From positions 34,682,585-34,746,584 of the forward strand of contig NC_088101.1 in NCBI RefSeq assembly GCF_036370855.1: a DNA stretch of 64,000 nt, read 5' to 3'. Below are positions 57,698-64,000 of this stretch, one piece after another. Made by a program: the position numbers and the translations under genes. Source of the stretch: Dromaius novaehollandiae (taxonomy: Eukaryota > Chordata > Aves > Casuariiformes > Dromaiidae). The first letter of the stretch is position 1; each line of letters starts with the position of its first letter. The notes under the pieces are model-generated. The model was not told the origin of the DNA. It saw only the letters and a list, made by a program, of their open reading frames with translations, and did not search any database.

Positions 57698-57703
57698 TTT
57701 ATT
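57698..57703 (-). terminator. Poly(A) signal of the four-transmembrane gene
   Basis: AATAAA on the minus strand, about 100 bases after the TGA stop. It implies a very short 3'UTR. Confidence 0.65.
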
Positions 57704-57801
57704 AAAAGGCAAAGTGCAGAACCATCTTCAGAGATGAAGAACTTCTCACATCTGTCTTGCCACACTTTTGGACAAGTAGCTTTAAAATGTTCATCACTTT
57801 T

Positions 57802-57905
57802 TCAAGCCATTCTGATGTATGGTGGAGGCTTGGATACGCCTTCCTCTGTGTCTAAGTCTTGAACAGGAAACTGAACTGGGGAATTAAAAATGCTGTCCCC
57901 GGGAC
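57802..57905 (-). CDS. Four-TM gene, terminal coding exon
   Basis: The acceptor is ACATACAG. It encodes SPGDSIFNSPVQFPV (the serine is split with exon 5) and ends KPPPYIRMA followed by TGA. The other two frames stop or lack the PPxY tail. Confidence 0.78.
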
Positions 57906-60900
57906 CTGTATGTGGAAGGAAAGGAAGAAATCATTAAACCCAGGACTGAGACTTGGACCAAATCCCAAGTTCCTCTCAGCTCAGAGTATTTTGGTTATCA
58001 GGATTTTGGCCTTTGAGGTAAAGCTTATCTGGGATGTTCCTTCCTTGTCCCTGGTGACTATCTAAATACGTGGATGGAAAGAGTTACTCACTTTGTACAG
58101 CGCAAACCATTTCCACAGCCTGAGCTTGGTCATCACTAGGTTGCAACCATTCCTATGAATGAAATAATGCCATCAAAAAACTCATTCTGTGGGTTTGTTC
58201 CAAAAGATATATCTGAACTCATGTAACAAGTCTGTGTGATTTGCTCCTTTTAACAAATCTGAGTTTGAAAGTTTGAAGCAGCCTTACATTACACGCTTTC
58301 AAATACTTGGTATCTTAGTCAAGAAAAGTCTTTGAAATGCTGTACCACAGACAGGGGGAGAGGGGAAAGAGAAATGTTTAAGCAGGGGAGCAGGAATTCA
58401 TAGGAAATGACACCACACTATCTTAAGCACTAATGGTTTGGAAAATGAAGTTAACCTTCAGTAGGTCCTACACAACACTGGGAATAAGAGGGGAGGAAGT
58501 AAAAGGAAAATATAAAAACTATAAATGCCTTCTAACATCACCTTCACCTCTTAAAATCAGCCCTGGATGACTGGGGTAAAGCTCAGGTAAGGTTTATAGA
58601 AGAATATGCATGTTCTCCCCAGTTTCTTCCCCTCCCAACCACACCCAACACAAATAATCTTAGTGCTCCTGGACTCCTCACTCACCATTCCAGTTACGCT
58701 ATCGTAGCACAAGCAGTGTGGAAGACTTCGGCATCCCAAGTAAGCAATAACTAGCAGCACAAATGCACTGCAGACAGATGCAATTAACATTGCTATGTTG
58801 GCACCCTTGACAACTTTATTAAGTACATACTTCTGCAAGGAAAAAAGCAAATGTTAAAGCCACATCCTGAAAAATAGGCTGAAGCTATCCATCAAAAATA
58901 TTCCAAGTACTGTAAGAATGTTGCGATTACATGTTAGGGTATTGATTTAAAGTCAGTCTTACTTAAGGCTTGTCTTTCTATGCTCTGAAGAACAAACTAA
59001 GTGTGAAACAAGAAAAAGAGCAAGCAGAAAGATAAGGTTTCTTATTAAATTTAAGACCCTACATAGCAGCGTCAGGTTTGGAAATAGTTGTACTCTGGCT
59101 GTACAACTCTGTAAATGAGCTGTACTCCTTTAACAATGAGTATAAATCCATGGAACGACTGCTTCTCTTCACAGTGAGTCTGAAAAACATCTTGCTGTAT
59201 TACACCTTACCAACCTGATACTTGAATTTGTCTTGCAATAAACTAATTAATAGCATCATCTACCTCGAGTGACTTCATCCCCACAGGAAGTCATAGCTTG
59301 TACCAGGTTTGAGGTACAACAGGGCCAACTCATTCCTTCTTTTCAGGTTTACTGTGTGCGATACGCTTGAAATAATCTCTCTTTTTAGTCAGCTGACCCT
59401 TTAATCAGTTTAACTTTATCTCTTGAGATGTATGCTGGAATGGATTTAAGAGCCTAGCAATTGCTGCATCAAACGAGGCCAGGGAGGCATCTGGTAACTG
59501 TCCATTCTCATGACCAGTACCATGATGTTTTCTAGAACACAACAATCTTTTGCAATCAATCAATCATCGGCAATAGCAGTTAACCTGACTTCTGTGTGCA
59601 TGGGTGCATACCCAGTTCACATGCTGTAGGAAGCTGTACGTAAGCATGTCATCGCATGTAGCATGGGCTGTAGGGGAAAGCAGGTGTGCGACACTGTCCA
59701 GAGCCTGGATTCCCAGCTCGAGAGAAATGCTACTGCTCTCGAGCAATTACTTCTTGGGTGTCAGTCACAGCGCAGTGGGATACCCAGGCTCACTGTAGGT
59801 TATTTTGCACAGATGCTGATACTAGCAACACTGCAGCAGCACTAAATGATAAGAGCTAGCTATAAAAAGTCTACTTAGGCCTGTGCGGGTTTTGGTACAT
59901 AGCTTGATACTTACCTGTAGGCTGCCCCAAAATTTTTAACAATTACCCTGCTGCAGGCATCACTTCAAATGGTCATTTAGGCATACTGTAAATCTTGTTC
60001 TAATTCCAAGTAATGTCTCAGTAACATTTGTAGATTAAGACAGGCATGTTAACCAATAAGCACAACTGATACTTACTGTATGGACAGCATGGACTGGCAT
60101 GGGACTTAACTCCTCCTCTTCACCGTAGTTCAAAGTTAGGGAGCTATAAACGATTATAATGAGGATGGTAACACAAGAGATTATGGAAGCAATTATCAGT
60201 GCATTCACCTACACAGAAAAATCAAAGGAAAACAAGAAGGTGTTAGGAATTAGAACTATCCTCCAACAGATTAATGCAGGTCAAAATGAACAAAATACTT
60301 GTGAATATAGAAAAATACAAATACACAAAAATACAAATGAACAAGTGTGATAGGCACTAGCCTTTGATCTCCCATAACACTAAGAAGTATCCTGTAGTGA
60401 CAGTCACATGGAAGCCAAGCACCAGTGCAAGAAAGGCTTCCATGATACTGAACTTACGAGATAAAACTTGGCCTCAAATCTTAACCACAGGTGCTAGTTG
60501 GAGCAAAGATTTTGTTCTTGCAGTTCACTCACTTATAAACACTATATGTATCCCTTTGGAGTTTACACGGCTAGAGGGAACCGTCTAGAGAATGCACTAG
60601 CAATTAACTTCCTATTTCGGTGTACACAATTCTTAATAACTGGCAGGAATACCAAACAATGTATTTGAAAGCAAGCATTTTTACTTTTTTTTAATTGTTG
60701 TTTTTAGAGCCAAAGCTTGTGTTCTGCAACAGAAAGTGAGATAACACTGCATTCTCATTTCACTCAAGAATTTAGCAGTTTTCATGAAAATAACGCACTA
60801 AAATAAGTTCTCAATCCTGCAGCAAGAACCAACTAATTCATTTCCTATCAAAAGCATGCTTGATTGCCTGTAGAAAAGTTTTGCCCATGCCCCATACACG

Positions 60901-62729
60901 CGCAAACCCTCAAATCTTACAAGAACTGGATTCTTCCTCTGAGAGGAAAATAAAGCCAGAATGCCTGGGACGCCCATGACCTGCAGACCAGAAAAGCAAT
61001 TAGTAACCGGGAGACAAGCACCAGATTCTGAAGATAAACTACAGAACAAATGAAAGCCCTTGTTTTCAAAGCTCGTATAACTGTTAGATCAGAAAGGGAA
61101 GGAGGGAAGAGAAGTGCTAATTTCTTGCGCTTTCCTCTGAAGCATCTCTTGGTGGCTCGTACTGGCAGCAGGATCCTGGATACATGAGATTTGTCTTATC
61201 TATTAGCCACCCTCTATGACAGCAAGCCTTGGGCTGGCTTTATGGTGCTGGCCAAATAATAGAACTGAAGTCTGAATAAAGTACTAAAAATCTGTACTGC
61301 TTTACGGGTCACCAAGCATCTTGTAGGCCGAAGAAAGTGGACTGAAAGGAGATGAGTGAGACAGCGCACACCAGTACAACCATCCTGCAGAGCACCAGCA
61401 GGCACGAGCAGCACTGCCGGGGTAACAAGCACGAGGGGCTGTACTGCCGATACTCCCAGAGCCCCTCAGCAAAAGGCACTTCCACGTAAAATAAAAAAAC
61501 ATTAAGTCCTAATAAAAACTCAGTAGAAACTACTTGGTGAAGTCCAGCCTTTCATAAAGGCCTATTTATTCCACACAGTCAGAACAGGGAGTGAAACTGG
61601 CTGTTCAGTCCCAGTCTTCTCTTTCTCTCTGCATTTCACACAAGGAAGTAAAATTCTCTTTACGCCATTAGGGATAAAAGTTAATGATAACCTCTACGTT
61701 TTTACTTCCCTACGTGCTAAGCTTTCCTTCGCAGCTGTCTCCAGTGTAACTAGTATTTCCTTAAGCTACTCAAATATTTTAGCTAGTGTTAAAGGTGAGC
61801 ATCCGAGTTATTAGAAGTTCAAGCACTGGAATGAACAGCAGCCCTTTTAACAGGGCAAGATTTTTTTTTTTTAAACACCTCTTTGTCACTGTCACACATG
61901 GAGAGTTTCATGCTGGGTTTCTGGGGAAACCTGTTCTTTTGGACAAGCCATCCAACTAAGGCTGAAGAACAGACAATTGTGCAGTAATGATTTCAAGTGA
62001 CTTTGCTGTAGCAATTGATATCTCTATTCACCTATCCTGTAAATATCTAAGATTAAAACAATGAATTTGAGCTGCTAAGACTATCATAAAGCGCAGAGAC
62101 CCAATTCAAACTGGGGACAGCACTGTTCCTAGCTGCAATACAAAGAATTATTAGCAGTTTGCTCTGTTACACAGATTATCACTGAGAAGTTAACCTACGC
62201 GATGCAAGTAATATGTTGGGCTCGACAACCTAGAAGTGCTCCCACCTAACCTTCACCGACCTTTCTTTGGTCGTTGTATTTCTGGGGGAAGAAAAAAAAA
62301 AAAAAAAGAATCGATTGCCACGACACCCCCTTTTCTGTAATAGCCAGTAGAAATTGTTTTCATTTAGCTCCCTCAGCAGGAGGTCTTTTTGCAGCAGTCA
62401 CCCACTCTTCTGCCTATAGCGCAGTAAGGAAACCTTTAGTAGCTGGGTTCCAAGCAGGAAGCTGGGGAAGAGCTGGCAAGGATCCCGCCCCCTCCCCAAT
62501 CGGCATACTAATGGTGGGGGGTGGGGGGGGGAGATGCAAAACAGAAAATACCGTGCAACTTTACCATGCCAGCCCAAATTGGAGCTCTGGTTTTGCTCAG
62601 CAGAGATTCTGCTCTGAAAACGCCGTCTATGAATCCACTGACGACACACACCGTACTGAAGGCTATCTGGAAGAGACCCAGCACCACCATGTTCCTCTGG
62701 TTAAAGATGAAGTATCGGTAGCGATCCAT
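57802..62729 (-). CDS. CD20/MS4A-like four-transmembrane protein, 222 aa, six coding exons
   Basis: Exons in transcript order: 62729-62565, 60980-60921, 60208-60077, 58832-58686, 58152-58092, 57905-57802. All introns are GT-AG, and the phases (0,0,0,0,1) give one open frame of 222 codons ending in TGA. Predicted membrane segments lie at about residues 13-35, 51-68, 76-99 and 131-153. The second starts in APIWAGM, which resembles the P-I-W-x-G signature of CD20/MS4A-like proteins (also TMEM212 and the FAM189/ENTREP group). A short first loop contains SLLSKTR, and the TM3-TM4 loop is acidic (GEEEE, 104-108). After TM4 comes a cysteine-rich turn (CRSLPHCLCYD, 153-163) and a cytoplasmic tail ending KPPPYIRMA with a PPxY motif (215-218), a possible ligand for WW domains of NEDD4-type ligases. 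The start ATG has A at -3 and G at +4. I cannot assign a named orthologue, and function is unknown. Confidence 0.85.
58092..58152 (-). CDS. Four-TM gene, coding exon 5
   Basis: The acceptor is TTCATAG and the donor GTGAGT. It is 61 bases encoding EWLQPSDDQAQAVEMVCAVQ plus one base. It is short and lacks a domain signature. It is supported because it is the only segment I found that links the phase-0 end of exon 4 to the phase-1 start of the last exon. Confidence 0.75.
58686..58832 (-). CDS. Four-TM gene, coding exon 4
   Basis: The acceptor is CTTGCAG and the donor GTGAGT. It is 49 codons beginning KYVLNKVVKGANIAMLI, containing TM4 and the cysteine-rich turn, and ending YDSVTGM. The phase is 0 on both sides. 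Confidence 0.87.
60077..60208 (-). CDS. Four-TM gene, coding exon 3
   Basis: The acceptor is TGTGTAG and the donor GTAAGT. It is 44 codons beginning VNALIIASIISCVTILIII, containing TM3 and the acidic loop, and ending PVHAVHT. The phase is 0 on both sides. Confidence 0.87.
60921..60980 (-). CDS. Four-TM gene, coding exon 2
   Basis: The acceptor is CTGCAG and the donor GTAAGA. It is 20 codons, VMGVPGILALFSSQRKNPVL, completing TM2 and an RKNP turn as in MS4A proteins. The phase is 0 on both sides. Confidence 0.85.
62565..62729 (-). CDS. Four-TM gene, coding exon 1
   Basis: It begins MDRYRYFIFNQRNMVVLG and ends APIWAGM, with donor GTAAAG in phase 0. It carries TM1 and the first loop. An acceptor (TCTCTGCAG) at 62789-62790 suggests the exon begins at 62788 with 59 bases of 5'UTR. 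That UTR contains a two-codon upstream open frame (ATG AAC TAA). Confidence 0.85.
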
Positions 62730-63299
62730 TCTGTTTTAGTTCATACGCGAATCCATCCGCACAGAGACTGGAAAGAAGCGCTGTGGTCCTGCAGAGAAAG
62801 GGAGAATAATCACTTGTCCTAAGCAGAAGAAAAAAGGTACAAGAGGGTTGGCATCTCAGCAAGCATCATCTGACAAATTGCTGGCATGCCTGGCCACGAA
62901 TAGCACTGGGATCCACGGTACCACGGCGTCAAGCGTTCAACGCTGAGTACAGAGGTCATCTTTTTTTGATTGGCAGCAGCGGAAGCAAGCAAAGGTGGAC
63001 GATCTCCACGCCGCTGCCAATCCGGGCCTAAGTCCCCGTTTCTGACGTTGGTGCGTACAGGCGCGTGATCCCCACGTCCGGCTCCACGACTAACCTTTTC
63101 TCTTTCAGCGTCCCTGCTGCCCGGGAGGCAGGAGCCACCAGCTCGTTGAGACTTCGCTACCTCCAGCAGATAAGCTCCGTGGCTCACCGGGAACTACCGG
63201 ATCACCTTGCGGTAACCCAGGCAAGCTGCTAGGGACTTCCTGAACAGGAGGCAGTCCGCAGCACACTCGGAGGGTTTATCCCGGTGCGTCCGCCGTACC

Positions 63300-63700
63300 T
63301 GCATCTTTAACACCGGTCTAAGCACTCAGCTTTTCCCCCTCGCTTTTGCGATTTGGGGAGCGCGCTGCCACGGAGCACAGCTCCCCGCCGCGCCAGCCGC
63401 TCCCAGCGCCCAGCGCTCACCAGCCTGGCCCGGCCCTGCGGAGGCGGCGCTGCCGGCAGGGCGGGAGGGGCTGGCCCAGAAAAAACGAGGAGAAGTGCCC
63501 GGCTCCATGGGAGTGCCTGGAGCGGGAGCAGCGCGGGGCCGCGCAGCCCTGGAGGGGACGGGGCGGTGAAGCCCCCGCTGGGCCCCGCGTTGCGGTTTCA
63601 TGCGTTGCACAGAGGCGGCTGCGGGCGACGGTGGGAATGGAGACACACGGACCCACCGCAGCCACTCCGGCCCTAACGCGCACAGCGCTGAGGCAGGCCT
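63300..63700 (-). promoter_or_regulatory. CpG island, probable promoter of the four-TM gene
   Basis: A GC- and CpG-rich block lies about 0.6-1 kb upstream of the start codon. On the minus strand a good donor (CTGGTGAGCG, GT at 63419-63420) could end a noncoding first exon that splices to the acceptor at 62789. The transcription start is not visible. A divergent + strand transcript from the same island cannot be excluded. Confidence 0.55.
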
Positions 63701-64000
63701 ACCCTTTTAGCATTGCCTGGGGTGTGATCTGCTAGAGAAGTTAACATTTCTCTAGACAAGTCCGTATCACCTTCGTGGTGTGAGCGAAGGATTGGGAAAC
63801 CAATCTAAAACTCGCACACGGCCACACCGCGTGCAGCCGGCCCGCTGCAGCCTCCACGGGCTGAGCATCATCTCCTACACGGCTTGATTTGTAAATAGAG
63901 CAAATATGTAACATGGTACTTGCATTGAGACTGGAGAACAACGAAAACGGCAGAGGTGCCAGAAGACAGGCGATGCGGTGCCAGAAGCGCTCTGCTGTTA

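Noticed and set aside
62274-62822. 182-codon plus-strand frame
   Set aside because: It is antisense to coding exon 1 of the tetraspan gene and contains poly-lysine and poly-glycine from low-complexity DNA.

Overview
The window looks like nuclear DNA of a bird or another sauropsid. It holds vertebrate genes with GT-AG introns, two CpG-island promoters, decayed CR1-family LINEs, retroviral LTRs and microsatellites. I recognise no mammalian Alu, B1 or L1 sequence. The species call is inference; the gene identities come from reading spliced exons and comparing them with remembered orthologues. No database search was run.

Region by region: (1) 1-19,400 holds the 3' two thirds of NAA15 on the + strand, the auxiliary subunit of the NatA N-terminal acetyltransferase. 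There are 14 coding exons from 570 to 18,141, then a 3'UTR. The 5' part of the gene lies left of the window. A decayed CR1-like LINE sits in the intron at about 7.1-8.2 kb. (2) 19,400-33,700 is intergenic with no convincing gene. It has a CTCF-like site at 32,022 and one interrupted open stretch at 33.1-33.4 kb. (3) 33,700-44,650 is RAB33B on the + strand: a CpG-island promoter, coding exon 1 (34,397-34,645), a 6.8-kb intron containing an antisense CR1-like relic, coding exon 2 (41,402-41,845) and a 3'UTR of about 2.8 kb containing two local duplications. (4) 44,650-57,690 is intergenic and repeat-rich. It has a microsatellite cluster, a 674-bp solo LTR with a 4-bp target-site duplication, and an older related LTR in the opposite orientation 2 kb away. 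(5) 57,690-63,700 is a minus-strand gene reconstructed here from six coding exons. It encodes a 222-residue four-transmembrane protein with a CD20/MS4A-like layout and a C-terminal PPxY motif, and a CpG island lies at its 5' side.

The order NAA15 then RAB33B, both in the same orientation, matches human chromosome 4q31, where SETD7 follows on the opposite strand. No SETD7 exon is visible here. Instead the four-transmembrane gene lies next to RAB33B, convergent with it. I know of no human gene at that position, so it is the most interesting object in the window.

The genes do not form a pathway. NAA15 anchors NatA at the ribosome, RAB33B is a Golgi and autophagy GTPase, and the four-transmembrane protein has no assigned role.
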